Notes: a model not told the origin generated them from the letters alone. A stretch of DNA of 64,000 bases from Liquorilactobacillus nagelii DSM 13675 (GCF_019444005.1 NZ_CP049304.1:682001-746000); one strand, 5' to 3'; shown: positions 36,134 to 45,615, counted from the stretch's first letter. Numbers and translations are program-made.

Positions 36134-38602
36134 ATGACAGAAACAACAAATGACCGTAACATTCAAGAACTTTCGCTTGAATCGGTAATGGGTGAACGCT
36201 TTGGGCGCTACTCAAAGTACATTATCCAAGAGCGAGCTTTACCGGATATCCGTGATGGTTTGAAGCCTGTTCAACGAAGAATTTTATATGCGATGAATCA
36301 GGACGGCAACACATATGATAAAGCTTTTCGAAAGTCAGCTAAATCGGTCGGAAATGTGATGGGTAACTTTCATCCCCATGGAGATAGCTCAATTTATGAG
36401 GCAATGGTTCGGCTTAGTCAAGATTGGAAAGTTCGTGAACCATTAGTAGAGATGCATGGGAATAATGGATCGATGGATGGCGACCCGCCGGCGGCAATGC
36501 GATATACTGAAGCTCGTTTAAGTAAAATCTCAGGTGAGTTATTGCGTGATATACAGAAAAAAACAGTTGATTTTGTGCCCAACTTTGATGACACCGAGGA
36601 AGAACCGACTGTTTTGCCAGCTCGATTTCCTAACTTATTGATTAATGGTGCTACGGGAATTTCAGCTGGGTATGCAACTGAAATTCCTCCACATAACTTA
36701 CATGAAACTATTCAGGCAGTAATTTATTTATTGGCTCACCCTAAAGCTGAGTTAGCAGATTTAATGAAATTTGTTAAGGGACCAGATTTTCCGACTGGAG
36801 GCATTGTTCAAGGCAAAGATGGCATTTTGAAAGCTTATCAGACTGGTCGTGGTCGAGTAATACTTCGGGCAAAAACGGAAACTGAAGAATTAAAGGGTGG
36901 TCGTTCACAAATTCTAGTTAAGGAAATCCCTTATGAAGTTAACAAAGCTGTTCTGGTTAAACGTATTGACGAGATTCGACTTCTTAAAAAGGTTGAGGGA
37001 ATAGCTGAAGTTCGTGATGAAAGTGATCGACAGGGATTGCAGATTGCAATTGAGTTGAAAAGAAATGCCAATACGCAGGGTATTTTAAATTATTTGTTTA
37101 AAAACACTGATTTGCAAATTTCCTATAATTTTAATATGGTGGCAATCAACAATATGCGGCCAGAACTTGTGGGATTGAAGACGATCTTGGCTGCTTATGT
37201 TAAATACCAGCGGGAAGTTGTCACAAGACGAACCCAGTTTGATTTGAAAAAGGCTCAAGAACGTCAACACATTGTTGCCGGTTTAATTAAAGCACTCTCA
37301 ATTCTTGATCAAGTGATTAAAACCATCCGTAGTAGTCAAAACAAGCAAGACGCTAAAAATAATTTAGTAGCTGAATACGACTTTACGGAAAAACAAGCTG
37401 AAGCAATCGTTTCTTTGCAATTATATCGGTTGACTAATACCGATGTAACAGCTTTGCAGCAAGAGGCTGCCGAACTAGCTGCTAAGATTAAACAATTCGA
37501 ATTAATTTTGCATAATCCAAGTGAATTAGATCGTGTCATTAAAGAGGAGTTAACTGCAATTGATCATGAATATGCGACTCCACGAAAAACTAAAATTGAA
37601 GCAGAAGTTCAGCAATTAAAAATTGAGACTGAGGTGATGGTTGCTCCAGAGGATGTTGTTGTATTGGTCAGCCGCTCGGGTTATTTAAAACGCAGTTCAT
37701 TACGTTCTTTTTCTGCCACTGATGAAGCAGATAATGGACTCAAACCAGATGATCAAATAGTTTTACAAGTAACAGCTAATACATTAGATCATTTGATGAT
37801 TTTTACTGACCACGGAAATTTGATTTATCGACCAATTCATGAAATACCTGATGTCAAATGGAAGGATACTGGCCAACATTTATCACAAACGGTCGGTTTA
37901 GCGACTGATGAAAACATTTTACAGGCTTTTGTCTTTAAAGATTTAAATCAAACAGGAAATTTTGTTTTAGCTACTCGTCAAGGGGCTATCAAACAAACAA
38001 GTTTAAATTCTTTAAAACCAGGAAGAACTTATCGAACTCGTGCTGCCGTAGCAATTAAATTAAAAGATCAGAATGATCGTTTAATTCAGGTTGCCTATCT
38101 TCAGCCAAATGAAGTAGAGCAACTAGATGTAGTCACTTGTTCTTGGGGTGGTTATGGTTTGAGGTATTCGTTAGCAGAAGTTCCAGTTAGTGGGCCTAGA
38201 GCCGCTGGAGTTAAAGCAATGGATTTACGTGATGATTATTTAACAGCTGTTATTTTGGTTAAGTCAGAGGATATTTTAGGCTTATTAACTCAGCGTGGAG
38301 CCTTTAAGCGGATGAAAGTCACTGAAATACCTAAAACCTCACGTGCTCGGCGTGGAGTGAAGATTTTACGTGATTTGAAACGTAAGCCGCATCGGATTAT
38401 TTATGCAGCTAACCTTAATCAGATTTTGCGTTGGCAAGTTTCAACAGCTACTTCGCAAATAATTGAAGTTTTGGTTCAGGAGCATTCGTTAGCTGATCGT
38501 TACTCTAACGGCTCATTTGTGATTGATGTCGAAAGTCAAGGCGAAATTGTTCAAATTAGACAAGAAAAAATAGCTGAAGAAGTCTCCCATGAAGATAAGT
38601 AA
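36134..38602 (+). CDS. parC: DNA topoisomerase IV subunit A
   Basis: ParC, 822 residues, is the DNA-cleaving subunit of topoisomerase IV and a quinolone target. The winged-helix breakage region carries [20 protein letters not shown] and the QRDR segment [19 protein letters not shown], in which the Ser at the quinolone-sensitive position is the susceptible-type residue. The active-site tyrosine lies in [12 protein letters not shown] coiled-coil arm (about 370-490) and C-terminal beta-pinwheel blades (from about 500) follow. It is coupled to parE and ends at a terminator. Confidence 0.96.
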   Translation: MTETTNDRNIQELSLESVMGERFGRYSKYIIQERALPDIRDGLKPVQRRILYAMNQDGNTYDKAFRKSAKSVGNVMGNFHPHGDSSIYEAMVRLSQDWKVREPLVEMHGNNGSMDGDPPAAMRYTEARLSKISGELLRDIQKKTVDFVPNFDDTEEEPTVLPARFPNLLINGATGISAGYATEIPPHNLHETIQAVIYLLAHPKAELADLMKFVKGPDFPTGGIVQGKDGILKAYQTGRGRVILRAKTETEELKGGRSQILVKEIPYEVNKAVLVKRIDEIRLLKKVEGIAEVRDESDRQGLQIAIELKRNANTQGILNYLFKNTDLQISYNFNMVAINNMRPELVGLKTILAAYVKYQREVVTRRTQFDLKKAQERQHIVAGLIKALSILDQVIKTIRSSQNKQDAKNNLVAEYDFTEKQAEAIVSLQLYRLTNTDVTALQQEAAELAAKIKQFELILHNPSELDRVIKEELTAIDHEYATPRKTKIEAEVQQLKIETEVMVAPEDVVVLVSRSGYLKRSSLRSFSATDEADNGLKPDDQIVLQVTANTLDHLMIFTDHGNLIYRPIHEIPDVKWKDTGQHLSQTVGLATDENILQAFVFKDLNQTGNFVLATRQGAIKQTSLNSLKPGRTYRTRAAVAIKLKDQNDRLIQVAYLQPNEVEQLDVVTCSWGGYGLRYSLAEVPVSGPRAAGVKAMDLRDDYLTAVILVKSEDILGLLTQRGAFKRMKVTEIPKTSRARRGVKILRDLKRKPHRIIYAANLNQILRWQVSTATSQIIEVLVQEHSLADRYSNGSFVIDVESQGEIVQIRQEKIAEEVSHEDK

Positions 38603-38607
38603 CTAAC

Positions 38608-38646
38608 AAAACGGTCCCCAAATTATTTTGGAGGCCGTTTTTTTTA
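38608..38646 (+). terminator. Terminator of parE-parC
   Basis: AAACGG pairs with CCGTTT and, inside, CCAAA with TTTTGG; a run of about nine T follows. The left-hand A-rich flank (ACAAAA) may also allow termination of rqcH from the - strand. Confidence 0.85.
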
Positions 38647-38666
38647 CGAATTATGATATTAATAGG

Positions 38667-40385
38667 TTAATTATTAGGCTTAATTGCTAGTTTCTTTATC
38701 AGTTCAGGTTCAGGTGTAACAAATAATGTTTTCTGACCTTCGTAAATTACAAATCCTGGTCGAGCTCCGTTAGGTTTGCGAATTCTCTTCACCATGACAT
38801 AGTCAACTGGAACGGTTGCTGACTGACGAGACTTAGAAAAGTATGCAGCTAAATTAGCTGCTTCAAGTAGCGTTTGTTGAGTGGGGTCCGATTTATGGAT
38901 GATAACATGTGATCCAGGTACATTTTTAGCATGTAGCCAGATGTCATTTTTACTGGCAGTCTTTAAAGTTAAGCGATCATTTTGAAAATTATTTTTTCCA
39001 ACCGAAATTTTTGTTTTGTCAGAGCTATAGAAAACGGTCGGTTGACTGGTTGACTGACGTGGCTTGTTCTTTTTAGCTTTTTTTTGATTTTTTAAATAAC
39101 CTTGTTGCTGCAACTCAAGTTTTATTTCGGGTAAATCCTCTGGTTCAGCTAATTCAATTTCCGATTGAATCTCTTCTAAATAGGCTATTTCTTCTTGTGC
39201 TTTAGCCAATTGTTCGTTAACAAAAATGACTGCTTTTTTTAATTTCTGGTATTTTTTAAAATATTTTTGGGCATTTTTTGAGGGTGTTAAATTAGGCGAT
39301 AGAGTAATATGCAACATTTTTTGATTGTCATAATAGTTTTTTAATTCAATGCTAGTCATACCACGTCTAACTTGATTTAAATAAGTTGTCAGCAGTTCGC
39401 CTTTAATTCGATATTGATCAGCATGCTTGCTAGCAACCAAAGTTTGTTGCAGCTTTTTTACTTTTTTTTGATTTTTATGCAACTGATTACGTATTAAGCT
39501 GATTAGTTGCCCAGCCAGTTGTTGTACTCGATCATGATTCGCTTTTTGTTGATAGTAAAGATCTAAAATTTCGCTAAGTGTTGCAGTTTGATGCAAGACA
39601 TTTTTGGTGGGAAACGCTAAAAATGTAAAAAATACCTGCCGTTGGTCTTCATTTTTTACAATAGATGGTGCTGGGTGATTTACTTGTTTTAAAGTTGCTT
39701 GCCAATTATCTGCCATTGCTTGATCTGTTCGATGAAGTTGATCAGCAAAATAAAGGGCATGCTCTTTAGCAAATCCCTGATAAACTTGCTGTAGTTTTTG
39801 GGCTAAAACTTCACGATTAGGATAATCAGCTACTAAATACTGATACTGCTTATCATTATCATTAAAGGGATTAATTTTAGCTTGCTGAGGTGGTTGAATA
39901 TAATTTGCACCTGGAAGCAAGGTTCGATAACGGTTTTGTCCGGGACCAATATGCTTGATAGTGTCAATAATCTTTTGGGTTGTTTGATCAATCAAGATAA
40001 TATTGCTGTAACGCCCCATAATTTCGATACTTAATTGCAAGGGTAATTCATCACCCAGCTCATTTCGAGTTGCAAAATTTAAAAATAATACACGATCATT
40101 AGCTAATTGTTCAATATTTAATAATTTTGCACCCTCTAAATATTTACGTAAAGACATAGTGAAATTTGTCGGAACAATGGGGTTTTTAAAGGGAATTTGC
40201 GTAATTTGAATTCGAGCGTAACTCGGATGGGCTGACAATAATAGTGGAAAGTTATGGCGGTGAGCTCGAATAGTTAAAATCACTTCATTAGGGTAGGGCT
40301 GTGAAATTTTACCAATACGACCGTTAGCAAGCTGTTGATTCAATTCAGCAGCTATCGCACGTGTAAATAGACCATCAAAAGACAT
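38667..40385 (-). CDS. rqcH: Rqc2/NEMF homologue RqcH (fibronectin-binding A family)
   Basis: NFACT-family protein, 572 residues, the bacterial ribosome quality control factor that binds stalled 50S-peptidyl-tRNA and directs alanine tailing. In older annotations it is called fibronectin-binding protein FbpA. NFACT-N starts SFDGLFTRAI and includes the conserved NDRVLFLNFATRNELGDELPLQLSIEIMGRYSNIIL region with the functional Asp-Arg. A coiled-coil middle (about 270-430) and the NFACT-R domain (FYSSDKTKISVGKNNFQND, IWLHAKNVPGSHVII) follow. The frame extends upstream to 40,436, but the family starts MSFDGL, so 40385 is chosen. Neither start has a strong ribosome binding site. Confidence 0.9.
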   Translation of the reverse strand: MSFDGLFTRAIAAELNQQLANGRIGKISQPYPNEVILTIRAHRHNFPLLLSAHPSYARIQITQIPFKNPIVPTNFTMSLRKYLEGAKLLNIEQLANDRVLFLNFATRNELGDELPLQLSIEIMGRYSNIILIDQTTQKIIDTIKHIGPGQNRYRTLLPGANYIQPPQQAKINPFNDNDKQYQYLVADYPNREVLAQKLQQVYQGFAKEHALYFADQLHRTDQAMADNWQATLKQVNHPAPSIVKNEDQRQVFFTFLAFPTKNVLHQTATLSEILDLYYQQKANHDRVQQLAGQLISLIRNQLHKNQKKVKKLQQTLVASKHADQYRIKGELLTTYLNQVRRGMTSIELKNYYDNQKMLHITLSPNLTPSKNAQKYFKKYQKLKKAVIFVNEQLAKAQEEIAYLEEIQSEIELAEPEDLPEIKLELQQQGYLKNQKKAKKNKPRQSTSQPTVFYSSDKTKISVGKNNFQNDRLTLKTASKNDIWLHAKNVPGSHVIIHKSDPTQQTLLEAANLAAYFSKSRQSATVPVDYVMVKRIRKPNGARPGFVIYEGQKTLFVTPEPELIKKLAIKPNN

Positions 40386-40531
40386 AATTGCCAACTCGCT
40401 TTCATATAATTCAAGATAATTACTTTCATTGTACATTTTCTTCAGTAAAAGGGCAAAATCCAGTTATTAATTGTAAATTAGTAAAGACTATAATTTGCTA
40501 TTTGAAAAAAATTATTTCATAATAGAAATAG

Positions 40532-40544
40532 TATAATGCATTAT
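40532..40544 (+). promoter_or_regulatory. -10 box with overlapping palindrome upstream of the marR gene
   Basis: TATAAT (40532-40537) overlaps the perfect 12-base palindrome ATAATGCATTAT (40533-40544). Around it lie ATTTC/GAAAT arms (40514-40529) and AATTTGC/GCAAATT (40493-40499 and 40545-40551). MarR regulators usually bind inverted repeats in their own promoter, so autoregulation is plausible but inferred. Confidence 0.45.
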
Positions 40545-40582
40545 GCAAATTATATTTATTCAACCAGAATGGAGGTTCCCAG

Positions 40583-41011
40583 ATGCGTTCTTGTTTAGAC
40601 AGTCTTATGGTAGTTCAAAAACGTTATTACAGTACTTTGGAAAAGATAGTTGCGCAACACAATTTGACAATTGCAGAGTGGCAGCTATTGTTGAAAGTGA
40701 TTGATGGCAATCAAACGCAAGAAAAATTAGCAAAGTTGACAAGTTTAAACGTCTCAACGTTAAGTCGCCAATTAGCACGACTGGTTGCTAAAGAGTTTGT
40801 TAGTCGCTTTGCTGGGGAAGAAAATAATCGACATGGAGGAAGAAAAAAATATAATTATGTTGAAACTAACAAAGGAAAAACTGTTGTTAAACAATTACAA
40901 CAAGATATAAAGAAATTTGCTGATAATCTGTTCCAACATTGGTCGGTAGATGAGTTAAGTATGCTGCAAATTTTATTGAATCGGCTTGATCGAAGTATGG
41001 AAAGGCTCTAA
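40583..41011 (+). CDS. MarR family transcriptional regulator
   Basis: Winged-helix regulator of 142 residues. The DNA-binding part runs from about 30 to 95, with LTIAEWQLLLKVIDGNQTQEKLAKLTSLNVSTLSR as helix-turn-helix and a basic wing (ENNRHGGRKKYNYVETNKG). Flanking helices would form the dimer interface. The ligand and targets are unknown. It is divergent from rqcH and followed by degV, so it may control only itself or degV. The ribosome binding site TGGAGG is 10 bases before ATG 40583. Confidence 0.88.
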   Translation: MRSCLDSLMVVQKRYYSTLEKIVAQHNLTIAEWQLLLKVIDGNQTQEKLAKLTSLNVSTLSRQLARLVAKEFVSRFAGEENNRHGGRKKYNYVETNKGKTVVKQLQQDIKKFADNLFQHWSVDELSMLQILLNRLDRSMERL

Positions 41012-41089
41012 ACTTGTAATGAGTGGTTACTGAAGAAACTTTATGGTATTCTTAAATGAGTAGTAATTTTTAAAAGTAGGTGTAAATTT

Positions 41090-41959
41090 ATGAAAATTGC
41101 TGTTGTCACTGACAGTACAGCGTATCTGACCAAACAGCAAATAGCTGAAAATAACATCCGTGTAATTCCGATTCCAGTAATTATTGATAATCAGGTTTAT
41201 CAAGAAGGGGTCGATATTGATTCTGAGAATTTTTACCAAAAATTAAAAAGCTCAGCGGCTTTTCCAAGTACTTCACAACCTTCAATTGGTGAATTGATTG
41301 AGTTTTATCAAAACCTTGGAAATGAAGGATATGATGCAGTTATTAGTATTCATTTAGCAAGCACGATTTCTGGTTTTGTGCGTACGTTAGAAACAGTAGC
41401 TAAAGAAGTTAAGAATACGCAGGTTATTCCATTTGATTCTCAAATTACAGTGATGTTGATGGGAAATATGGTAATTGCGGCCACCAGAATGGTTAAGGCG
41501 GGCTTAGAACCAGAACAAATTCTTGATAATTTAAGAGACTTACGTTCGACGACTAACGAATGTTTTATTGTTGATGATCTACAAAATCTCGTTCGAGGTG
41601 GTCGTTTGTCGAATGCTTCGGCTTTCATCGGAAGTATGCTAAAAATTAAGCCTTTATTAACTTTTGACCGGCATTCGCATAAAATCGTTGCTTTTGAAAA
41701 GGTTCGCTCTATGAAAAAAGCTATCCGACGAGTTGAAGAACTTTTTGAAATAGATCGAAGGAAAGTTGATTATCCCTTACGTTTAATTGTCATTCATGCA
41801 AATGACGAACCAGCCGCTAAAAGTTGGCAGAATGAGTTGAAGATAAAATATCCAGAGTATCAAGTTGATTTGAGTTATTTTGGGCCAGTTGTTGGGACTC
41901 ATTTGGGTGAAAAAGCTTTAGCTTTAGCTTGGATGAAAGACATTGACAAACTTAATTAA
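41090..41959 (+). CDS. DegV family fatty-acid-binding protein
   Basis: DegV/FakB-like protein, 289 residues, that binds a fatty acid and in known cases presents it to the kinase FakA for phosphorylation and lipid synthesis. The typical N-terminus KIAVVTDSTAYLTKQ, the PSTSQPSIGELIEFY loop, ISIHLASTISGF (Ser/Thr contacts with the carboxylate) and the LVRGGRLSNASAFIGSMLKIKPLL region are present. Several paralogues are usual in lactobacilli. FakA is not in this window. A terminator follows. Confidence 0.92.
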   Translation: MKIAVVTDSTAYLTKQQIAENNIRVIPIPVIIDNQVYQEGVDIDSENFYQKLKSSAAFPSTSQPSIGELIEFYQNLGNEGYDAVISIHLASTISGFVRTLETVAKEVKNTQVIPFDSQITVMLMGNMVIAATRMVKAGLEPEQILDNLRDLRSTTNECFIVDDLQNLVRGGRLSNASAFIGSMLKIKPLLTFDRHSHKIVAFEKVRSMKKAIRRVEELFEIDRRKVDYPLRLIVIHANDEPAAKSWQNELKIKYPEYQVDLSYFGPVVGTHLGEKALALAWMKDIDKLN

Positions 41960-41979
41960 TTTATTTAGCAATTATTAAC

Positions 41980-42008
41980 GACTGAGGAAGTTTTCTCAGT
42001 CTTTCTTT
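41980..42008 (+). terminator. Intrinsic terminator of the degV gene
   Basis: GACTGAG (41980-41986) pairs with CTCAGTC, extended inward by GAA/TTT, and is followed by TTTCTTT. Confidence 0.8.
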
Positions 42009-42039
42009 ATTTAAATTTAAGCGGAGGAGGAAGCCATCA

Positions 42040-42885
42040 ATGGAAATTTCTGAACTAAAAAAGCCACAGCTTGGATTAAAAGCTAGTACGGCTAAAAGTC
42101 AATTAACTGATCGTCTTAAATATAAACCTGAAGTTTTTGAATTTTTTACTAGTGAAACAGATTTTACAGTTGAAGGTTTGAAAAAATTATCAGCAGCAAT
42201 TGAATTGGTTAAAAATGTTGCTACTGACAAAATAATTTTACATCATCCAATGCGATACCAGGGCGAATATACTGAATTAATCGCACCTCAAAAAGTATTT
42301 CCAGAATTGAATAAGTTTATTGATCGAAGTACTAATAGTTTATTACAACTGGCTTTTGATTTTAAAGTTCAAGTTTTACTTCATGGATCATATTCACGGC
42401 ATACGCAAAATATGATTGACTTATATCCTTCACTGGCTGCAGCTGACACTGCCGCTCTTAAGAGATTAGATTATTTTGCACAGTTAGGTCAACAACGAAT
42501 AATGTTTGAAAACTCTCTTTCACCGATATTTTATTTTGGCAATCCAGCAGTAGATCAAGTTATTTATGAACGTAATTACCGTTTGGCATTTGATACTAGC
42601 CATTGTTTTATTAAGGAAAACGGGAATAATACTCATTTATTAGCTTCTTTAGAATTTTTAAAACCACATATAGTTCACTATCATTTGGTAGACTCAATGG
42701 GTAAAAAACACGATAGTTTGCAATTAGGAAAAGGCAAAATTAATTGGCAATCGATTTTACCAGCCTTAAATTCAAAAGCCACAAATATTTATGAAATCAA
42801 TTTAAAAAATCAAGATGATTGTCAAGAACAAATCGCCAGTCATCAGTATTTAACCAAAATCTATCAAAAATTTGTTAAGTCATAG
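42040..42885 (+). CDS. TIM-barrel metal-dependent protein (AP endonuclease 2 / sugar isomerase superfamily)
   Basis: Protein of 281 residues with the pattern of the xylose isomerase-like TIM barrel used by endonuclease IV, UvsE and sugar isomerases. Probable metal ligands appear in order: HHP (about 67-69), LLHGSYSR (about 114-121), MFENS with Glu, LAFDTSHCF with Asp and His, HYHLVDSMGKKHDSLQLGKGKINW with further His and Asp, and YEIN with Glu. The GKGKINW motif is also typical of sugar-phosphate isomerases. Whether the substrate is a sugar or damaged DNA cannot be told. It stands alone after degV with a good ribosome binding site (GGAGGAGG). Confidence 0.72.
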   Translation: MEISELKKPQLGLKASTAKSQLTDRLKYKPEVFEFFTSETDFTVEGLKKLSAAIELVKNVATDKIILHHPMRYQGEYTELIAPQKVFPELNKFIDRSTNSLLQLAFDFKVQVLLHGSYSRHTQNMIDLYPSLAAADTAALKRLDYFAQLGQQRIMFENSLSPIFYFGNPAVDQVIYERNYRLAFDTSHCFIKENGNNTHLLASLEFLKPHIVHYHLVDSMGKKHDSLQLGKGKINWQSILPALNSKATNIYEINLKNQDDCQEQIASHQYLTKIYQKFVKS

Positions 42886-43096
42886 TTTATTTTCTTTAAG
42901 TTTTCTAAAGATGAGTTTAATTAGTAGTAGTAATCAACTTTTCTAGTATATAATTTCATTGCTGATTGAATTAGTAACTTACTTTAACCATTACAATTAA
43001 AAGCAAGCAACCATTTGTAACTAAGCTAATTCAAATTAAAATGAGAACTTTCTGAAGTTAATTTATAATATAATCATAGAAAGGCTGATGAATTGA

Positions 43097-43555
43097 TTGA
43101 ACAGATTCTTTAACATCGCAACTGGAGCAATTGGGGTGTTCTATGTAATTAATGATACTTGTTATCGCTTGATGGTTAATTTATATCGTCATCAGGGATA
43201 TTCACCTGATAAAGTTGAACGGTTAGCAAACAACTCAGATATTTTTGGGCTAATTATTATTTTGGCTATTTTAATTACTATTTTTGGAGTAACTGCAATT
43301 GTTAGCAACATGATTTTGTTTAGTCAAAAGTTATTTTTTTTAAAGATCTTAATGAATGTCACAACTATGTTAATGCCATTTATCTACGTTGATAATTTAT
43401 GGTTTGTTATTTATGAGGGATTTTTCTGTTTGATATTTATTATCTACTTGGTAAATTTAAAGAAAATTGATGTAAATAATCCAGATAGACAGACACTTCA
43501 TAAGAAAATTTCAAATTCTTCAAGTAAAAATAATATTTCCGGTTATAATAAATAA
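43097..43555 (+). CDS. Four-helix membrane protein of unknown function
   Basis: Protein of 152 residues with four hydrophobic segments (about 6-24, 52-77, 85-102 and 105-122) and a charged cytosolic tail ending in Ser/Asn/Lys-rich sequence. I recognise no family. The start is TTG 43097 with AAAGG about 12 bases upstream. TATAAT-like boxes at 43064-43074 could drive it. It ends 40 bases before a second signal peptidase gene, which may be a coincidence or an operon. The gap before it (42886-43096) is A+T-rich with nothing else visible. Confidence 0.62.
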   Translation: MNRFFNIATGAIGVFYVINDTCYRLMVNLYRHQGYSPDKVERLANNSDIFGLIIILAILITIFGVTAIVSNMILFSQKLFFLKILMNVTTMLMPFIYVDNLWFVIYEGFFCLIFIIYLVNLKKIDVNNPDRQTLHKKISNSSSKNNISGYNK

Positions 43556-43595
43556 TATAATCGTTGTAAATTTTTAGAGATGATGAGGTGTAAAG

Positions 43596-44186
43596 TTGCA
43601 AACGTTGAAGAATATTTTTAGCTGGGTTTTGCCGGTTTTAATTGGTTTATTGATTGCTTTAATAGTTCGACAATTTCTTTTTGGTTTTGTAAAGGTTGAT
43701 GGGACTTCGATGTACCCAACTCTACAAAATAATGAGAGAGTAATGCTATTAAAACAAGCAAAGATCCATCATAATACGGTAATTGTTTTCAATGCTGATG
43801 GCGTTGATCACAATTCGCCTGGTGTCACAAAGCGTACTAAGTATGTAAAACGAGTGATAGGTATGCCTGGCGACAAAGTGGAGTATAAAAGCAATGGTAC
43901 GGTTTTAGTTAATGGAAAAAAACTATCGCAAGGATATATTACCAAAGCTCAACAAATATCTGGCACACTTGATTTATATTCCGGATATAAAGAAGCAACG
44001 GGTGTAGTTTTAGGAACAGGAAAAACATTTATAGTTCCTAAAAATAGTTATTTTGTTTTGGGTGATAATCGTAAGGTTTCTAATGATAGTCGTTATTATG
44101 GTTTTGTTCCGAAAAGCAAAATTGATGGCGTTGTAAAAGTTCCATTTTGGAATAGTAAAGCAAAACTGATTAATTCATTTAAATAA
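43596..44186 (+). CDS. Type I signal peptidase (copy 2)
   Basis: Signal peptidase I, 196 residues. One N-terminal membrane helix (about 9-28) is followed by nucleophile Ser38 in DGTSMYPTL, general base Lys85 in KYVKRVIGMPGDK, and box E SYFVLGDNRKVSNDSR. It carries an insertion of about 15 residues between boxes D and E compared with copy 1 (TKAQQISGTLDLYSGYKE). The start is TTG 43596 with GATGAGGTG 6-14 bases before it. Two or more signal peptidases are common in lactobacilli. A terminator follows, and this gene marks the right edge of the conserved core. Confidence 0.93.
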   Translation: MQTLKNIFSWVLPVLIGLLIALIVRQFLFGFVKVDGTSMYPTLQNNERVMLLKQAKIHHNTVIVFNADGVDHNSPGVTKRTKYVKRVIGMPGDKVEYKSNGTVLVNGKKLSQGYITKAQQISGTLDLYSGYKEATGVVLGTGKTFIVPKNSYFVLGDNRKVSNDSRYYGFVPKSKIDGVVKVPFWNSKAKLINSFK

Positions 44187-44211
44187 ACCGAAAATTTAAA
44201 AGATTGTAGCA

Positions 44212-44242
44212 CAGTAGCTGGAAAAACAGTTGCTGTTTTTTT
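44212..44242 (+). terminator. Intrinsic terminator after signal peptidase copy 2
   Basis: CAGTAGCTG (44212-44220) pairs with CAGTTGCTG (44227-44235), with two G-T pairs, and is followed by seven T. Confidence 0.88.
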
Positions 44243-44480
44243 ATTTCATAGAAAGGTATTGTTTTTTCATTTTTACTCTACTTTCGATAATATATATTAT
44301 GTAAACTAGAATAAAACAATAATTTATTAGGCATTGTCAAGTCCGAATTTTAATCTAAGCCCCCTCTTATTTATATGTATCAATGAAAGTGCTATTAAAA
44401 CAGCGTTTTAGGGACTAAAAAAAGCAAAAGTAAATTTTAAAAAAGAAAATAAAAACGAAAAAAACAGAAAAAATCTGCAA

Positions 44481-44552
44481 AAAAATAATCGCCAAAATTT
44501 ATAATCAGCAAAAAATAATTCAATTTGCTAGACAATTTTGACGATTATTTTT
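44481..44552. repeat. Near-perfect 19-bp inverted repeat in gene-free DNA
   Basis: The arms lie at 44481-44499 and 44534-44552 and match in 18 of 19 positions, with a 34-base loop. Neither side has a coding frame. The surrounding 44,250-44,790 stretch is extremely A+T-rich with no supportable gene. The repeat could be a cruciform, a terminator relic or the remains of a small mobile element. Confidence 0.6.
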
Positions 44553-44787
44553 GATTTTCATGTAAAAATCATGATTCTTAGTGACTTATTTGACTAGAAC
44601 TTGCTATGATGTTGTTTTCAAAATGTCTTAAATGACTTTTGTTACTCTGATGTCTCTGATAAAAGATTGCAAACAATGTCTGCGGCTGTAGCAATTCGAG
44701 AATGACCGTTAGCAATTTGCTGATAATTTTAGAGTTGCAAATAAATTTATTCTTATTAACAGTTTTCATTATTTAAAAATTATTGGA

Positions 44788-45240
44788 TTAATTCTTTTTT
44801 ATTGCAATAATGTGACTAAAAAAGCGGTTTGTTTGGCAATAGAATTTTCTTCCAACCCACATTCTAAATTGTACATGGCTTCTTGCCATTCTTTTTTTTA
44901 AAATTTGACTATTGGCTGATAATCCAAACACAGTTCTAATTCCTTTAACCGTTTTAAAAGCCATATTGTTTTTTCTAAAAATATCTTCTAGTTTCTCATT
45001 AAAATAAGTATTTATATTTCCAAAATTCTTTGATTGAGATACCCTTCCCTTATATTCAAGTAATGCATTCTGAGGATCATCATTTAACACAGCTAAATTG
45101 TCGGTAGTTATTGGAAGCATATCTTTTACTTAACATTTCTTGATTTGGTTCATAAGCAGTAACGTTTGCTGTCAAAGCAAAATGATTTGCTGTTTTTCCA
45201 AAACTACTACCATTATTTTCTATGGATATTAGAGCACGAG
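44788..45240 (-). pseudogene. Decayed gene of unknown function
   Basis: Read on the - strand, one frame runs from about 45238 to 45100 (ALISIENNGSSFGKTANHF and onward) and stops making sense where a second frame, opened by ATG 45120, continues (MLPITTDNLAVLNDDPQNAL, then EYKGRVSQSKNFGNINTYF) down to 44788. The two overlap around 45,100-45,120, which suggests one gene broken by a frameshift. The last 40 residues, rich in Arg, Phe and Trp, look like a further out-of-frame tail. I do not recognise the family. The left copy of an IS3 remnant abuts it. Confidence 0.4.
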
Positions 45241-45440
45241 GCTAGTTTAAAGTATTAATAAAATGCTTAAACTAGCTTTTTTTGTTAAAGTGGTTCTTCA
45301 ATTTCTGGAATTATCTTACTTTGCATCCATGTATAGGTCAAAAACGTATAGGTCAAAAACGTATAGGTCAAAAACCAATAATTCTCTCAGAGACATAGCA
45401 TGCATTGTTTTCTATCCATAATTAACTTCTGAATTATGAA
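45240..45440 (-). mobile_element. IS3-family remnant, 3' end (left copy)
   Basis: This segment shares two blocks with the remnant at 46,856-47,135. The first is a hairpin block (GCTAGTTTAA/TTAAACTAGC with a T-run on the + strand) followed by TTCTTCAATTTCTGGAAT. The second is the block around CATAGCATGCATTG, which in the other copy encodes the C-terminus of an IS3-type transposase. The two blocks are separated here by a 15-base triple repeat. Nothing else of the element is left. Confidence 0.6.
45331..45375. repeat. Triple 15-bp tandem repeat
   Basis: GTATAGGTCAAAAAC occurs three times in perfect succession (45331-45345, 45346-45360, 45361-45375). It lies inside the left IS3 remnant and is absent from the right copy. 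It has no spacers, so it is not a CRISPR array. Confidence 0.95.
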
Positions 45441-45615
45441 AAATCTTATTAGCTTGTTCTAGCTGTTTTTTATAAGTTTGAATTCCGAAATCCTTTAACT
45501 GCAGAATTGCTTGCTCAAAACTAAAAAGTTTAACTGATTCTACTTCTTCTGCTTGAAATTACAAATTGCTTATTTGAAAATTTGTTTGTGGATCTAATAT
45601 CTTATAAATTTCATT
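45425..45615 (-). pseudogene. Remnant resembling the C-terminus of a Nudix hydrolase
   Basis: On the - strand a frame reads ITNEIYKILDPQTNFQISNL, a TAA stop, then FQAEEVESVKLFSFEQAILQ and LKDFGIQTYKKQLEQANKIF. The FQAEEVESVKLFS part resembles the region after the Nudix box in many Nudix hydrolases. No Nudix box is present, so it is at most a 3' fragment. The family call is tentative. Confidence 0.35.

Noticed and set aside
38667..40385. Surface fibronectin-binding adhesin
   Set aside because: There is no signal peptide or wall anchor, and the NFACT domains indicate the ribosome quality control factor RqcH.
44578..44769. 63-codon frame on the - strand
   Set aside because: No ribosome binding site, low-complexity composition and no recognisable family in very A+T-rich DNA.
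45331..45375. Short tandem repeats as a possible CRISPR array
   Set aside because: The three 15-base units are adjacent with no spacers, too short for CRISPR repeats, and no cas genes are near.
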